Shown: positions 54,198-64,000, numbered from the stretch's first letter. The stretch: 64,000 nt of DNA from Novosphingobium sp. 28-62-57 (GCA_002256985.1 NCGO01000009.1:124001-188000); one strand, 5' to 3'. Numbers and translations are program-made. Notes: generated from the letters alone by a model not told the origin.

Positions 54198-55240
54198 CTT
54201 CATTTTTCCAAGGTCTTGGCCTCTCGTATGAGATGGCCTGGGGCGTGGCTACCGTGTGCGGCATCCTGCTGATCGCGTTCCCGCTGATGCTGGGCGTTGC
54301 GATGATCATCTATGCCGACCGCAAGATCTGGGCGGCGATGGCGTTGCGCAAGGGGCCGAACGTGGTGGGGCCGCTGGGCTTGCTGCAGTCGTTCGCGGAC
54401 GGTCTGAAGGTGTTCCTGCAGGAAACCATCATTCCTTCGGCGGCGAACAAGGGCCTGTTCCTGATCGCGCCGATCATCACCTTTACCGTCGCGCTGATGG
54501 CGTGGGCGGTGATCCCGTTCAATTCGGGCGCTATTCTGGCCGATATCAACGTTGGCCTGCTCTACGTGCTCGCGATTTCGTCGCTCGGCGTTTACGGGGT
54601 GGTGATCGCGGGCTGGTCGTCGAATTCGAAATACCCGTTCTTCTCGGCGATGCGCGCTTCGGCGCAGATGATTTCCTATGAAGTCTCGATCGGGTTCATT
54701 CTGATCTGCGTGGTGCTGTGGGCGGGGTCGTTCAACCTGAATGACATCGTGCAGGCGCAGAAGGGCCACGTGTTCGGCATCGTCAACGGCTTCGTCGCGA
54801 ACCCGCTGCTGTTCCCGATGTGGGTGATGTTCCTCATCTCGGGCATGGCCGAAACCGCACGCGCGCCGTTCGACCTGACCGAGGCGGAATCGGAACTGGT
54901 TGCCGGGTATCAGACCGAATACTCGTCGATGGCCTTCGCGCTCTACTGGCTTGGCGAATATGCCAACGTGCTGCTGATGTGCGCGCTGAACGCCGTGCTG
55001 TTCTGGGGCGGATACCTGCCGCCGCTCGACATTCCGGTGCTCTATCTGGTGCCGGGTTTCGTGTGGCTGCTACTCAAGATCCTGTTCTTCTTCTTCATCT
55101 TCAGCTGGGTAAAGGCGACCGTCCCGCGCTATCGCTACGACCAGCTGATGCGCCTTGGCTGGAAGATCTTCCTGCCCACCTCGCTGCTATTCGTGGTGCT
55201 GGTGAGTGGTTGGTTGATGCTGACGAGGTTTGGAGTGTGA
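54194..55240 (+). CDS. nuoH: NADH-quinone oxidoreductase subunit H
   Basis: 348 residues from the GTG at 54194, after GGGTAGGG. It has eight or nine membrane helices and the conserved [31 protein letters not shown] and the acidic loop [20 protein letters not shown], which links quinone reduction to proton pumping. Its stop overlaps the following lipoprotein gene (GTGA). Confidence 0.97.
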   Translation: MTSFFQGLGLSYEMAWGVATVCGILLIAFPLMLGVAMIIYADRKIWAAMALRKGPNVVGPLGLLQSFADGLKVFLQETIIPSAANKGLFLIAPIITFTVALMAWAVIPFNSGAILADINVGLLYVLAISSLGVYGVVIAGWSSNSKYPFFSAMRASAQMISYEVSIGFILICVVLWAGSFNLNDIVQAQKGHVFGIVNGFVANPLLFPMWVMFLISGMAETARAPFDLTEAESELVAGYQTEYSSMAFALYWLGEYANVLLMCALNAVLFWGGYLPPLDIPVLYLVPGFVWLLLKILFFFFIFSWVKATVPRYRYDQLMRLGWKIFLPTSLLFVVLVSGWLMLTRFGV

Positions 55241-55563
55241 AATTTATGCTCCTAACTCCAATTGCGCTGTTGGCCACGGCTTGTGGCCAAAGCACCGTAG
55301 ATACTGGTCGTTATCAGATGTCTGGTGACCGGGTTATCGACACTCAGACGGGTTGCGTTGTTGAGCGTCAACTTGACATGGTAAAGATGGAATATCGGGT
55401 AAACGCATATAACCCGTTCAACAAAGACGATGCGACCTGTGCTGCTTTGAGTTCACCTATGCCAATTGATAGCAGGTCTGAGGCTGAGAAAGAGCAGGCT
55501 GACAAAGAGGTCCAAGCCGCAATCGACGTGTTGTCAAAGCCAACGGATAGAAGCACCCAATGA
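55237..55563 (+). CDS. Small lipoprotein inserted between nuoH and nuoI
   Basis: 108 residues from the GTG at 55237, overlapping the nuoH stop; the stop overlaps nuoI (ATGA). The N-terminus is a lipoprotein signal with LLATAC (cysteine 16). The rest is polar with two cysteines in QTGCVVERQ and DATCAALSS and a helical charged end. Hand counts give 43-53% G+C in its sequence, lower than the nuo genes. It matches no complex I subunit I know. It is tightly coupled on both sides, so it must be co-translated with nuo. Confidence 0.72.
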   Translation: MKFMLLTPIALLATACGQSTVDTGRYQMSGDRVIDTQTGCVVERQLDMVKMEYRVNAYNPFNKDDATCAALSSPMPIDSRSEAEKEQADKEVQAAIDVLSKPTDRSTQ

Positions 55564-56045
55564 CCGTCTCGCAACTCATCAAAAGCTTTACGCTTTGGGA
55601 ATTCCTCAAGGCGCACTGGCTGACCTTGAAGTATCTCTTCAAGCCCAAGGCGACGATCAACTACCCGTTCGAGAAGAACCCGCTTTCCCCGCGCTTCCGT
55701 GGTGAACATGCGCTGCGGCGTTATCCCAACGGCGAAGAGCGCTGCATCGCGTGCAAGCTGTGCGAGGCGGTGTGTCCGGCGCAGGCGATCACCATCGAGG
55801 CCGAACCCCGCGCCGACGGCAGCCGCCGCACCACACGCTATGACATCGACATGACAAAGTGCATCTTCTGCGGCTTCTGCCAGGAAGCCTGCCCGGTCGA
55901 TGCCGTGGTCGAAGGGCCAAACTTCGAATACGCGACCGAAACGCGCGAGGAGCTGCTTTACGACAAGGCCAAGCTGCTCGCGAACGGGGACAAGTGGGAG
56001 CGGGCGATTGCCGCGAACCTTGAAGCCGATGCGCCGTATCGCTAG
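55560..56045 (+). CDS. nuoI: NADH-quinone oxidoreductase subunit I
   Basis: 161 residues. Two ferredoxin-type 4Fe-4S motifs are intact: [16 protein letters not shown] and [16 protein letters not shown] (clusters N6a and N6b). It feeds electrons to NuoB. The start overlaps the small lipoprotein gene (ATGA). Confidence 0.97.
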   Translation: MTVSQLIKSFTLWEFLKAHWLTLKYLFKPKATINYPFEKNPLSPRFRGEHALRRYPNGEERCIACKLCEAVCPAQAITIEAEPRADGSRRTTRYDIDMTKCIFCGFCQEACPVDAVVEGPNFEYATETREELLYDKAKLLANGDKWERAIAANLEADAPYR

Positions 56046-56058
56046 GGGGCCGATCAAC

Positions 56059-56214
56059 GTGACCAACAGGCACCAAGACCCGTTCGTGTCGAGCCCTTCG
56101 ACTGCCTGCCTCTGGCAGGCGCTCAGGATAAACTTCGGCCAATCGGCCGAAGTCGAGACACTTGCGCGCGGCCTCTCGACTTCGCTCGAGGCGAACGGAG
56201 GTAGAGAATCATGA
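56059..56214 (+). other. Junction mini-ORF across the compound repeat between nuoI and nuoJ
   Basis: 51 codons plus stop. The GTG lies 13 bases after the nuoI stop behind a G-run (56046-56050). The frame passes through the whole compound repeat and its TGA (56212-56214) overlaps the nuoJ ATG. Confidence 0.4.
56080..56198. repeat. Compound REP-like element between nuoI and nuoJ
   Basis: Starts with the CCGTTCGTGTCGAGC core and ends with GCGAACGG like its relatives, but a further repeat-like segment of about 50 bases (with CTGCCTGCCTCTGGCAGGCG) is inserted after the first arm. Confidence 0.75.
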
Positions 56215-56828
56215 TCCAGGTATTTGCCTTCTATCTCTTCGCCACGCTCTGCATCTTCAGCGGTGCGGTGACGATCCTTGCGCGCAATCCGGTGCATTCG
56301 GTGCTCTGGCTGATCCTCGCGTTCTTCAACGCTGCCGGCCTGATGGTGCTGGTGGGGGCGGAGTTCATCGCGATGCTGCTGGTCATTGTCTATGTCGGCG
56401 CGGTTGCGGTGCTGTTCCTGTTCGTGGTGATGATGCTCGACATCGACTTTGCGGAACTTCGGGCAGGGTTCATCAAGAACTTCCCGCTGGGCATTGCGCT
56501 GGCGGTGGTGCTGTTCGTCGAACTGTTCGTCGGCCTTGTCGTGCATGGCGCGGGCGGGGTTGAGCTGGGCGTTGCCAGCGGTATGGCGACGCAAGCGGCG
56601 GACATGTCGAACATTCAGGCCATCGGCGCGCTGCTCTACACGCGCTACCTGTTCCTGTTCGAAGCGGCGGGCATCATCCTGCTGGTCGCCATGATCGGCG
56701 CCATCGTGCTGACGCACCGTGAGCGCAGCGGCACGCGCGGGCAGAAGGTGTCCAAGCAGAACGCGCGCCGTCCTGAGGACGCAACGATCAACATGCAGCC
56801 GGAAAGCGGCAAGGGAGTTGTGCTGTGA
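56211..56828 (+). CDS. nuoJ: NADH-quinone oxidoreductase subunit J
   Basis: 205 residues, ATG at 56211 preceded by GGAGG at 56196-56200. It has five membrane helices with [19 protein letters not shown] and the conserved glycine-rich helix [18 protein letters not shown], part of the proton-channel connection. The C-terminal tail is polar. AAGGGAG at 56811 within its end sets up the next start. Confidence 0.96.
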   Translation: MIQVFAFYLFATLCIFSGAVTILARNPVHSVLWLILAFFNAAGLMVLVGAEFIAMLLVIVYVGAVAVLFLFVVMMLDIDFAELRAGFIKNFPLGIALAVVLFVELFVGLVVHGAGGVELGVASGMATQAADMSNIQAIGALLYTRYLFLFEAAGIILLVAMIGAIVLTHRERSGTRGQKVSKQNARRPEDATINMQPESGKGVVL

Positions 56829-56941
56829 ATTGCGCCAATCCCCAATCCCCGATCGTGTCGAGCGTAGTCGAGACACTGTGCGCGGCTTCTCGACTTCGCT
56901 CGAAGCGAACGGATGTGGTTTTGCAGGAGGCCGCACGATGA
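56825..56941 (+). other. Junction mini-ORF across the repeat between nuoJ and nuoK
   Basis: 38 codons plus stop. The GTG overlaps the nuoJ stop (GTGA) with AAGGGAG seven bases upstream; the TGA at 56939-56941 overlaps the nuoK ATG (ATGA). Confidence 0.47.
56849..56912. repeat. REP-like palindrome between nuoJ and nuoK
   Basis: Arms begin CCGATCGTGTCGAGC and end GCGAACGG; pairing is imperfect. Same family as 50703-50768. Confidence 0.8.
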
Positions 56942-57243
56942 TCGGCATCGAACACTATCTGGTCGTCAGCTCGATCCTGTTCGTGCTGGGCGTGCTGGGG
57001 ATTTTCCTTAACCGCAAGAACGTGATCATCATCCTGATGGCGATCGAACTGATCCTGCTTTCGGTGAACATCAACTTCGTCGCGTTCAGCGCGTTTCTGA
57101 ACGATCTGGTCGGACAGGTCTTTGCGATGTTCGTGCTGACCGTGGCGGCGGGCGAGGCTGCCATTGGCCTTGCTATTCTGGTCATCTATTTCCGTGGTCG
57201 CGGCACGATTGCCGTGGACGACGTCAACCGGATGAAGGGCTGA
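56938..57243 (+). CDS. nuoK: NADH-quinone oxidoreductase subunit K
   Basis: 101 residues from the ATG at 56938, behind a strong AGGAGG at 56925. Three membrane helices; the conserved glutamates are in [12 protein letters not shown] and [11 protein letters not shown]. It forms part of the proton channel. The nuoK frame is also open upstream through the repeat, but the start with AGGAGG gives the normal length. nuoL follows after nine bases. Confidence 0.96.
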   Translation: MIGIEHYLVVSSILFVLGVLGIFLNRKNVIIILMAIELILLSVNINFVAFSAFLNDLVGQVFAMFVLTVAAGEAAIGLAILVIYFRGRGTIAVDDVNRMKG

Positions 57244-57252
57244 GTTGGGGCA

Positions 57253-59301
57253 ATGTCTTCCATCCTGATTATCGTTTTCCTGCCGCTGCTGGCAGCGATC
57301 ATCGCCGGGCTTGGCAACAAGCGCATGGGCGCGGTGCCCGCCAAGGTCATTACGACCGGGGCACTGTTCATTTCGTGCGCGCTGTCCTGGCCGATTTTCC
57401 TCGGCTTCATGGGCGGCTCTGCCGAAGCCAGCGTCACGCCGGTGCTGCAGTGGGTAAAGTCGGGTTCGCTCGACTTTGACTGGGCGCTCCGGGTTGACAC
57501 GCTGACTGCGGTCATGTTGGTGGTTATCACCAGCGTCTCGGCGCTCGTCCACCTGTACTCTTGGGGGTACATGAGCGAGGAGCCGGATTGCCCACGTTTC
57601 TTCGCCTACCTCTCTCTGTTCACCTTTGCCATGCTGATGCTGGTGACGGCCGACAACCTCGTGCAGATGTTCTTCGGGTGGGAAGGCGTGGGCCTTGCCT
57701 CGTACCTGCTGATCGGTTTCTGGTTCCGCAAGCCAAGCGCAAACGCCGCCGCGATGAAGGCTTTCGTGGTCAATCGCGTGGGCGACCTTGGCTTCATGAT
57801 GGGCATTTTCGGGACGTTTCTGGTGTTCGGCACCGTTTCGATCCCGGCAATTCTTGAAGCCGCGCCCGGCATGGCCGGATCGACCATTGGTTTCCTCGGC
57901 TATCGTCTCGATACGATGACCGTGCTGTGCATCCTGCTGTTCATCGGCGCGATGGGCAAATCGGCGCAGCTTGGCCTGCACACGTGGTTGCCAGACGCGA
58001 TGGAAGGCCCGACCCCGGTTTCGGCGCTGATCCACGCGGCGACGATGGTCACCGCCGGTGTGTTCATGGTCTGCCGCCTGTCGCCGATGTTCGAAGTCAG
58101 CCCGACTGCGCTGGCCATGGTGACCTTCGTGGGCGCGATGACCTGCATCTTTGCGGCTACGGTCGGCACGACGCAGACCGATATCAAGCGCGTGATCGCC
58201 TATTCGACCTGTTCGCAGCTGGGCTACATGTTCTTTGCGGCGGGCGTGGGCGCTTATGGCGCATCGATGTTCCACCTGTTCACGCACGCCTTCTTCAAGG
58301 CGCTCCTGTTCCTGGGCGCAGGATCGGTGATCCACGCGATGCACCATGAGCAGGACATGCGGTACTATGGCGGCCTGCGCAAAAGCATCCCGTTGACCTA
58401 CTGGGCGATGATGATGGGCACGCTGGCGATTACTGGCGTGGGCATTGTTGATGTGTTCGGCTTTGCCGGGTTCTATTCGAAAGATGCCATCCTTGAAGCC
58501 GCCTATGCCAAGGGCACCGAGCTTGGCTATTTCGCTTTCTTCATGGGCATCTTCGCCGCGCTGCTAACCAGCTTCTATTCGTGGCGTCTGATTTTCCTGA
58601 CGTTCCACGGCAAGCCGCGCTGGGAGCAGTCCGAGCATATCCAGCACGCGGTTCATGAAGCGCACGGCCATGACGACCATGCCCACGGACACGACGATCA
58701 CGCCCATGCGCACCATCACGATGAGCACAGCGACGGCACGGCAGGCTATCACCCGCACGAAAGCCCGCTGAACATGCTCGTTCCGCTGGGCGTGCTGTCG
58801 GTTGGCGCAGTGCTGGCCGGGTTCGTGTTCCACCATTCGTTTATCAGCGAAGGTACCGGTGCGTTCTGGATGGGTTCGCTGGTGTTCGATGAGCACACGA
58901 TCCATGCGATGCATGAAGTGCCGACGTGGGTGAAGTGGGCACCGTTTGTGGTGATGGCGACCGGCTTGCTGATCGCATGGTATGCCTACATCAAGAACAC
59001 CCGCTTCCCCGCCGCGTTCGTCGAGCAGTTCGGGTTCCTGCACAAGTTTCTGCTGAACAAGTGGTACTTCGACGAACTCTATCACTACATCTTCGTCGTC
59101 CCCGCGATGTGGCTGGGCCGGGTGTTCTGGAAGGTTGTCGATCAGGGCGTGATCGACCGGTTCGGCCCGAACGGGGCTGCATCGATCGTGGCCTTGGGCA
59201 GCCGCGCCGCCGTCAAGCTCCAGTCGGGGTATCTTTATAGCTATGCGCTGGTCATGCTCGTCGGCCTTGTCGGCGCGATCAGCTGGGTGATCGCACAATG
59301 A
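57253..59301 (+). CDS. nuoL: NADH-quinone oxidoreductase subunit L
   Basis: 682 residues with many membrane helices; the antiporter-like core shows [35 protein letters not shown] and [20 protein letters not shown]. Between helices a histidine-rich loop (residues 462-502) has 16 histidines in 41 residues with many aspartates. It is the distal proton pump with the long lateral helix. The stop overlaps nuoM (ATGA). Confidence 0.97.
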   Translation: MSSILIIVFLPLLAAIIAGLGNKRMGAVPAKVITTGALFISCALSWPIFLGFMGGSAEASVTPVLQWVKSGSLDFDWALRVDTLTAVMLVVITSVSALVHLYSWGYMSEEPDCPRFFAYLSLFTFAMLMLVTADNLVQMFFGWEGVGLASYLLIGFWFRKPSANAAAMKAFVVNRVGDLGFMMGIFGTFLVFGTVSIPAILEAAPGMAGSTIGFLGYRLDTMTVLCILLFIGAMGKSAQLGLHTWLPDAMEGPTPVSALIHAATMVTAGVFMVCRLSPMFEVSPTALAMVTFVGAMTCIFAATVGTTQTDIKRVIAYSTCSQLGYMFFAAGVGAYGASMFHLFTHAFFKALLFLGAGSVIHAMHHEQDMRYYGGLRKSIPLTYWAMMMGTLAITGVGIVDVFGFAGFYSKDAILEAAYAKGTELGYFAFFMGIFAALLTSFYSWRLIFLTFHGKPRWEQSEHIQHAVHEAHGHDDHAHGHDDHAHAHHHDEHSDGTAGYHPHESPLNMLVPLGVLSVGAVLAGFVFHHSFISEGTGAFWMGSLVFDEHTIHAMHEVPTWVKWAPFVVMATGLLIAWYAYIKNTRFPAAFVEQFGFLHKFLLNKWYFDELYHYIFVVPAMWLGRVFWKVVDQGVIDRFGPNGAASIVALGSRAAVKLQSGYLYSYALVMLVGLVGAISWVIAQ

Positions 59302-60860
59302 ATGGGTTTCTTGGGACCGGTTTCCCGATCCTCTCACTAATGCTGCTGGTGCCGCTGCTGGGCGCGGTGGCCTGCCTTGTCATGCCGCGCGAACAGGCGC
59401 GCAGCGTTGCGCTGATTGCCACGCTGATTGACTTTGTTCTGGGCGTAATCCTCTGGGCCAATTACGATATTGGTGGCGCACAGTGGCAGTTTACCGAAAG
59501 CGCCGCGCTGTTTGCAGGCTTCTCGTGGAAGCTGGGCATTGATGGCATTGCGCTGCTGCTGATTGCACTGACCGTGTTCCTGATGCCGATCTGCATCGGG
59601 GCCAGCTGGACATCGATCGACAAGCGCGAAGGCGAGTACTACGCGGCGTTTCTGGCGATGGAAACGCTGATGATTGGCGTGTTTGCCGCGCAGGATATCT
59701 TCCTGTTCTACATCATGTTCGAAGCCGGCCTGATCCCGATGTACCTGATCATCGGCGTGTGGGGCGGGGCTGATCGCATCTATGCCAGCTACAAGTTCTT
59801 CCTCTACACGCTGCTCGGATCGGTGCTGATGCTGATCGCGATGTTCTGGATGGTGAACGAAGCAGGCACGACCGACATTCCGACGCTGATGGCCTACAAC
59901 TTCCCGGCACAGGCGCAGACGTGGCTGTGGCTGGCGTTCTTTGCCAGCTTTGCCGTGAAGATGCCGATGTGGCCGGTGCACACCTGGCTGCCCGATGCGC
60001 ACGTTCAGGCCCCTACCGGTGGTTCGGTGATCCTGGCGGGCGTGCTGCTGAAGATGGGTGGCTATGGCTTCATCCGCTTCTCGCTGCCGATGTTCCCGGA
60101 AGCTTCCGCCCAGTTCGCGCCGTTGGTGTTCTTCATGTCGATGGCGGCCGTGGTGGTCACCTCGCTGATCGCGCTGGTGCAGACCGATATGAAGAAGCTG
60201 ATCGCCTATTCGTCTGTCGCGCACATGGCGATTGTGACGGTTGGCCTGTTCGCGTTCAACCAGCAAGGCCTCGAAGGCTCAATGCTGATCATGCTCAGCC
60301 ATGGTCTGGTGGCGGGCGCGCTGTTCCTGAGCGTGGGCGTGATTTACGACCGCCTGCACACGCGCGAGATTGCGCGCTATGGCGGCTTGTCGATCAACAT
60401 GCCGTATTACGCGGTGTTCTTCCTGCTGTTCACGATGGCCTCCATCGGCCTGCCGGGGACGAGCGGGTTTGTCGGCGAATTCCTTTCGCTGCTGGGCATT
60501 TACCAGATTTCGAGCTGGGTTGCGCTGGTCTGCACCACCGGCATCATTCTGGGCGCGGCCTATATGCTCTACCTCTATCGCCGCGTGGCCTATGGCGAGC
60601 AGAAAAACGCCGATGCCGCCGCGATGCCCGATCTCGACAAGCGCGAGTGGGCGATGATGATCCCGCTGGCTGCCGTGGTGTTGTGGATGGGGGTGTACCC
60701 CGAAAGCTTCATCGCCCCGATGCGCAAGGACATTGCCGCGCTTGATGCGCGCCTTGCGCAGGCCAAGCCCAAGGGCGATGCCCAACCTACTGCTGGCCAA
60801 GGAACTTCCGGAAAGCCGATGGCAAATACTCATGAAGCCGCGCACGGGGAGGCACACTGA
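59298..60860 (+). CDS. nuoM: NADH-quinone oxidoreductase subunit M
   Basis: 520 residues, antiporter-like. Conserved features include [37 protein letters not shown] and [16 protein letters not shown]. It is a proton-pumping membrane subunit. A hydrophilic tail of about 40 residues ([17 protein letters not shown]) ends it. Stop and the nuoN start overlap by one base. Confidence 0.97.
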   Translation: MNGFLGTGFPILSLMLLVPLLGAVACLVMPREQARSVALIATLIDFVLGVILWANYDIGGAQWQFTESAALFAGFSWKLGIDGIALLLIALTVFLMPICIGASWTSIDKREGEYYAAFLAMETLMIGVFAAQDIFLFYIMFEAGLIPMYLIIGVWGGADRIYASYKFFLYTLLGSVLMLIAMFWMVNEAGTTDIPTLMAYNFPAQAQTWLWLAFFASFAVKMPMWPVHTWLPDAHVQAPTGGSVILAGVLLKMGGYGFIRFSLPMFPEASAQFAPLVFFMSMAAVVVTSLIALVQTDMKKLIAYSSVAHMAIVTVGLFAFNQQGLEGSMLIMLSHGLVAGALFLSVGVIYDRLHTREIARYGGLSINMPYYAVFFLLFTMASIGLPGTSGFVGEFLSLLGIYQISSWVALVCTTGIILGAAYMLYLYRRVAYGEQKNADAAAMPDLDKREWAMMIPLAAVVLWMGVYPESFIAPMRKDIAALDARLAQAKPKGDAQPTAGQGTSGKPMANTHEAAHGEAH

Positions 60861-62323
60861 TGGACTTCGCCCGTTCGCTGGCGCTGACTGCGCCTGAAAT
60901 TCTGCTGTCCGTGTCGGGCCTTGTGTTGCTGATGGTGGCGGCATGGGGTGGCGACAAGGCCTCGCGCCTGATCTCGATTGCGGCCGTGGCCGTGCTGACT
61001 GCCTGTGCGTTCCTGACCGCGCCGACGCTGTGGGGACAGGCGATGGGGGCTGAGGTTTCGGCCTTTGGCGGGCAGCACCGGGCCGATGCCTTTGCGGCGT
61101 TCGCCAAGCTGCTGATCTATGCCAGCGCCGGCGTGACGCTGATCATCGCGCAGCCATTTTTTGACAAAGCAAGGGCGATGCGGGCGGAGTTTCCGTTGCT
61201 CGTGCTGTTTGCCTCGCTTGGCATGGGGATGATGGTTTCGGCAGGCGATCTGCTGGCGCTGTACATCGGGCTCGAACTGAACAGCCTTGCGTCATATGTG
61301 CTGGCATCGTCGCTGCGCACCGATGAACGTTCGGCGGAATCGGGCCTCAAGTACTTCGTGCTGGGTTCGCTCGCTTCGGGCATTCTGCTTTTCGGCATGA
61401 GCCTGACCTATGGCTTTACCGGCACCACCAGCTTTGCCGGGATCAATGCCGCGCTTTCGGGCGGGCTGCCCACGGGGGCTACCTTTGGTCTGATCTTCAT
61501 GCTGGCAGGCCTAGCCTTCAAGATCAGCGCCGCGCCGTTCCACATGTGGACGCCAGACGTGTATGAAGGCGCGCCGACGCCGGTGACGACGTTCTTTGCC
61601 ACGGCATCGAAAGTATCGGCGCTTGGCCTGCTGATGCGCGTGGCGTTCGAGGCGTTTGGCAACCAGACGCAGGCGTGGCAGCAGGTCGTGATCTTCATGG
61701 CGCTGCTTTCGATCGTGATCGGTGCGCTGGGCGCGATTGGTCAGAACAATATCAAGCGCCTGATGGCCTATTCGTCGATCAACAACGTCGGCTTCATTCT
61801 GATCGGCCTTGCCACGGCGACGCGGGCAGGGGCCTCGGCGATGCTGGTCTATATCGCGATCTATGTGGCGATGTCGGTGGCGGGCTTTGTGGCCGTGCTG
61901 CTGCTGCGCGATGAAAATGGCCAGCAGGTTGAGGCGATTTCGGATCTGGCGGGGCTTTCCAAAACGCGTCCGTGGATTGCGCTGGCGATGGCTTCGGTGA
62001 TGTTCAGCCTTGCCGGCATCCCGCCGCTGTTCGGCTTCTGGGGCAAGTTCGTGGTGTTTCAGGCAGCCGTGCAGGCCGACATGATCGCGCTGGCGGCCAT
62101 CGGTATTGCAGCATCGGTGATTGGCGCGTTCTATTACCTCAAGGTCGTCAAGGTCATGTATTTTGACGAGGCGGTCGATGTGGTGAAGGGCCAGGGCGAA
62201 ATGTCGCACACCGTGCTGCTGGTGCTGTCCAGCTTGGCCATTTCGCCGCTGGGTTATCTTGGCACCAAGTGCCTGGGCACGCTGGCGGACTATGCCGCCG
62301 CTGCGCTGTTCCCGGTCGGTTGA
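60860..62323 (+). CDS. nuoN: NADH-quinone oxidoreductase subunit N
   Basis: 487 residues, the third antiporter-like subunit, with LYIGLELNSLASYVLAS, FHMWTPDVYEGAPTPVTTF and NIKRLMAYSSINNVGF. It ends the nuo set. Four bases after its stop lies the likely start of birA, so the downstream genes are in the same transcription unit. Confidence 0.97.
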   Translation: MDFARSLALTAPEILLSVSGLVLLMVAAWGGDKASRLISIAAVAVLTACAFLTAPTLWGQAMGAEVSAFGGQHRADAFAAFAKLLIYASAGVTLIIAQPFFDKARAMRAEFPLLVLFASLGMGMMVSAGDLLALYIGLELNSLASYVLASSLRTDERSAESGLKYFVLGSLASGILLFGMSLTYGFTGTTSFAGINAALSGGLPTGATFGLIFMLAGLAFKISAAPFHMWTPDVYEGAPTPVTTFFATASKVSALGLLMRVAFEAFGNQTQAWQQVVIFMALLSIVIGALGAIGQNNIKRLMAYSSINNVGFILIGLATATRAGASAMLVYIAIYVAMSVAGFVAVLLLRDENGQQVEAISDLAGLSKTRPWIALAMASVMFSLAGIPPLFGFWGKFVVFQAAVQADMIALAAIGIAASVIGAFYYLKVVKVMYFDEAVDVVKGQGEMSHTVLLVLSSLAISPLGYLGTKCLGTLADYAAAALFPVG

Positions 62324-62327
62324 GCTG

Positions 62328-63059
62328 TTGATCGAAACGCTTGCGGAAATCCCTTCGACCAATGGTGCGCTGCTGGCGCGCCTTGGCGGGGGGGAGCATG
62401 TTCCTGAGGGATACTGGCTGGTCGCTGACCGTCAAAGCGCGGGGCGCGGGCGGGCGGGGCGCGTGTGGTCCGACGGCTTTGGCAATTTCATGGGATCGAC
62501 TGTGGTGCATTTGCGCGCCCATGATCCCTTGCCGCAGACGCTGGCACTGGTGGCGGGCCTCGCGGCGCATGAAAGCGTGATGGCGCTGGTTCCGCAGTTC
62601 CAGGACTTGCGGCTGAAATGGCCGAATGACCTGCTGGTGGGCGAGGCCAAGCTGGCGGGTATTCTGCTCGAACGGCAGGGTGAGGCGGTGGTTGTGGGCA
62701 TTGGTGTGAACCTTGCCCAAGCGCCGGAAGTGGCGGATCGGGCTACGGCGAGCCTTGCGGGCTTGGGTTTTGCCGTGGAGCGCGATGCCTTTGCCGCGGA
62801 ACTGGCGGCGCGGTTTCGCGATGCGGTGGATCGGTGGCACTATGGCGAATGGCCGTTGCTGCGTCAGCAATGGGTGGCGCGGGCCTTGCCCACAGGGACA
62901 CTGGTTTCGGTCAAGGATCGGGAGCAGGGCACGATCATCGGCGCGTTTGCGGGTATCGATGACGATGGCGTGGCCCTTCTGCGCTTGGCGGATGGCGCAG
63001 TCCGTGCCATCCACGCGGGCGACATAGATATGGTGGGTTCTCATGCTTTTGGCGGTTGA
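62328..63059 (+). CDS. birA: Biotin--[acetyl-CoA-carboxylase] ligase
   Basis: 243 residues from the TTG at 62328; an ATG at 62292 inside nuoN is an alternative. The biotin-binding features are visible: STNGALL near the start, [15 protein letters not shown], the lysine in LKWPNDLLV, and GIGVNLAQ. It activates biotin and attaches it to carboxyl carrier protein. There is no N-terminal helix-turn-helix, so it is a monofunctional ligase without repressor role. It overlaps coaX by 17 bases. Confidence 0.92.
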   Translation: MIETLAEIPSTNGALLARLGGGEHVPEGYWLVADRQSAGRGRAGRVWSDGFGNFMGSTVVHLRAHDPLPQTLALVAGLAAHESVMALVPQFQDLRLKWPNDLLVGEAKLAGILLERQGEAVVVGIGVNLAQAPEVADRATASLAGLGFAVERDAFAAELAARFRDAVDRWHYGEWPLLRQQWVARALPTGTLVSVKDREQGTIIGAFAGIDDDGVALLRLADGAVRAIHAGDIDMVGSHAFGG

Positions 63060-63843
63060 TGTCGGCAATACCAACATCGTCTTCGCCCTGTTTCAGGGCC
63101 GCGCGATCAAATCGCGCTGGCGCGTGGCGACCGATCCGCGCCGCACGGCCGATGAATATGCGGTGTGGCTGCTGCAACTGATGCAGCTACAGGGCTTCGA
63201 TCCCAAGGATGTGAAGCAGATCCTGATTTCCACCGTGGTGCCGCGCGCGCTGCACAATCTGACCGTGCTGTCGCAGAAGTATTTCAAACTCGATCCGCTG
63301 ATTGCCGGGCAGGCTCCGGTGGAGTGGGGGTTTGAGGCCGATATTGATGATCCGCGCTCACTGGGTGCAGACCGGGCGGTCAATGCGATTGCGGCGCATG
63401 CCCGCTATCCCGGCGATCTGATCGTGGTGGATTTCGGCACGGCGACGACGTTTGACGCGATTGATTTCAACGGGGCCTACAAGGGCGGGATCATTGCGCC
63501 GGGGATCAACTTGTCCTTGGATGCGCTGGTCAATGCTGCGGCCAAGCTGCCGCGTATCGCCATTGAAGCGCCCACGAACAGCAAGAGCGTGATCGGGCGC
63601 AACACCGAAGACCAGATGCACATTGGCGTGTTCTGGGGCTATGTAGCGATGATGGAAGGCCTGATCGCGCGGATGCGCGCGGAAATCGGGCGTCCGGCCA
63701 AAGTCGTGGCGACCGGTGGCCTTGCCGTGCTGTTTGGCGAACATACTGATATTTTTGACTATGTGGATACCGACCTTACGCTCGATGGGCTGGCGATTTT
63801 GGCTGAGCGGACTGGCCTTGCAGAGCGAGTAGAAAATTCGTGA
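63043..63843 (+). CDS. coaX: Type III pantothenate kinase
   Basis: 266 residues. Signatures: [17 protein letters not shown] for phosphate binding, [16 protein letters not shown] and the catalytic region [14 protein letters not shown], then [15 protein letters not shown]. It phosphorylates pantothenate, the first step of coenzyme A synthesis, and is the CoaX type insensitive to CoA. The stop overlaps the next GTG start. Confidence 0.95.
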   Translation: MLLAVDVGNTNIVFALFQGRAIKSRWRVATDPRRTADEYAVWLLQLMQLQGFDPKDVKQILISTVVPRALHNLTVLSQKYFKLDPLIAGQAPVEWGFEADIDDPRSLGADRAVNAIAAHARYPGDLIVVDFGTATTFDAIDFNGAYKGGIIAPGINLSLDALVNAAAKLPRIAIEAPTNSKSVIGRNTEDQMHIGVFWGYVAMMEGLIARMRAEIGRPAKVVATGGLAVLFGEHTDIFDYVDTDLTLDGLAILAERTGLAERVENS

Positions 63844-64000
63844 AATCTTCCAAAGAATTACTGTTTCTGGCGCTCGGTGGGTCGGGCGAAATCGGAATGA
63901 ACGTCAACCTCTATTGCTGTGATGGCAAGTGGTTGATGGTGGATCTCGGCATGACCTTTGCCGACCCGCACTACCCCGGCATCGACCTCGTGTTCGCCGA
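63840..64000 (+). CDS. rnj: Ribonuclease J, N-terminal part (cut by window edge)
   Basis: Starts with GTG at 63840, overlapping the coaX stop (GTGA). The visible 53 residues include [19 protein letters not shown] and the metallo-beta-lactamase start [13 protein letters not shown], then YPGIDLVF, as in RNase J. The zinc-binding HxHxDH motif lies beyond the window. The order nuoN-birA-coaX-rnj is common in alphaproteobacteria. Confidence 0.88.
   Translation, partial: MKSSKELLFLALGGSGEIGMNVNLYCCDGKWLMVDLGMTFADPHYPGIDLVFA

Noticed and set aside
23841-56912. Palindromic repeats as a CRISPR array
   Set aside because: The copies are scattered over more than 30 kb at gene junctions, without regular spacers or cas genes.
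55368-58347. Two long minus-strand frames (526 and 519 codons) opposite nuo genes
   Set aside because: They mirror nuoI-nuoL; the products are H-, R- and Q-rich with no family resemblance.

Overview
The window reads as the chromosome of a GC-rich alphaproteobacterium of the order Sphingomonadales, most likely Novosphingobium or a close relative. The evidence is the TonB receptor, the 14-subunit nuo operon followed by birA, coaX and rnj, the rne / amidase-mrcA-prfB arrangement, and several palindromic repeat families of the sphingomonad type. The genus is inferred from gene content and not from a marker gene. I saw no rRNA, tRNA or CRISPR array.

Region by region: 1-3835 holds the end of a TetR-type regulator and a five-gene cluster for a tryptophan tryptophylquinone (TTQ) amine dehydrogenase (large subunit, MauE, MauD, light chain, small cytochrome c). 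3836-7608 holds two small genes (one a YezD-type protein) and a TonB-dependent receptor. 7619-15435 holds an AIM24/TIGR00266 protein, a cytochrome b561-YceI fusion, and an EmrA-EmrB-OprM type tripartite drug efflux operon with a TetR regulator. 15436-17739 is ahpC-ahpF. 18058-27245 holds a HerA-like ATPase, a MarR regulator, a small cytochrome c, a type-B carboxylesterase, an Rrf2 regulator, bamD, a DUF481 protein, an amino-acid permease and a methyltransferase. 27319-36992 holds rne (apparently frameshifted), divergent from amidase-mrcA-peroxiredoxin-prfB and a methyltransferase with a lipoprotein signal. 37013-46176 holds a nitronate monooxygenase-like enzyme, one AT-rich orphan gene, amtB, a D-2-hydroxyacid dehydrogenase, an SH3 protein, a thiolase, a prepilin peptidase and a coniferyl-aldehyde-dehydrogenase-like enzyme. 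46619-62323 is the complex I operon nuoA-N. It carries two extra genes, an NTF2-like protein between nuoD and nuoE and a small lipoprotein between nuoH and nuoI. birA, coaX and the start of rnj follow.

The most striking pattern is in the nuo operon. All of its long spacers (NTF2-like/E, E/F, G/H, I/J, J/K) contain a dispersed palindromic repeat. Each spacer is spanned by a tiny ORF. Each tiny ORF has a Shine-Dalgarno-like sequence inside the end of the upstream gene, starts at or just after that gene's stop, and stops on top of the next nuo start codon. The repeats therefore seem to have entered a tightly coupled operon in a way that kept ribosomes moving from gene to gene. Other points for follow-up are the TTQ dehydrogenase cluster without mauG in view, two extra cysteines in its light chain, the rne frameshift, and the AT-rich orphan gene.
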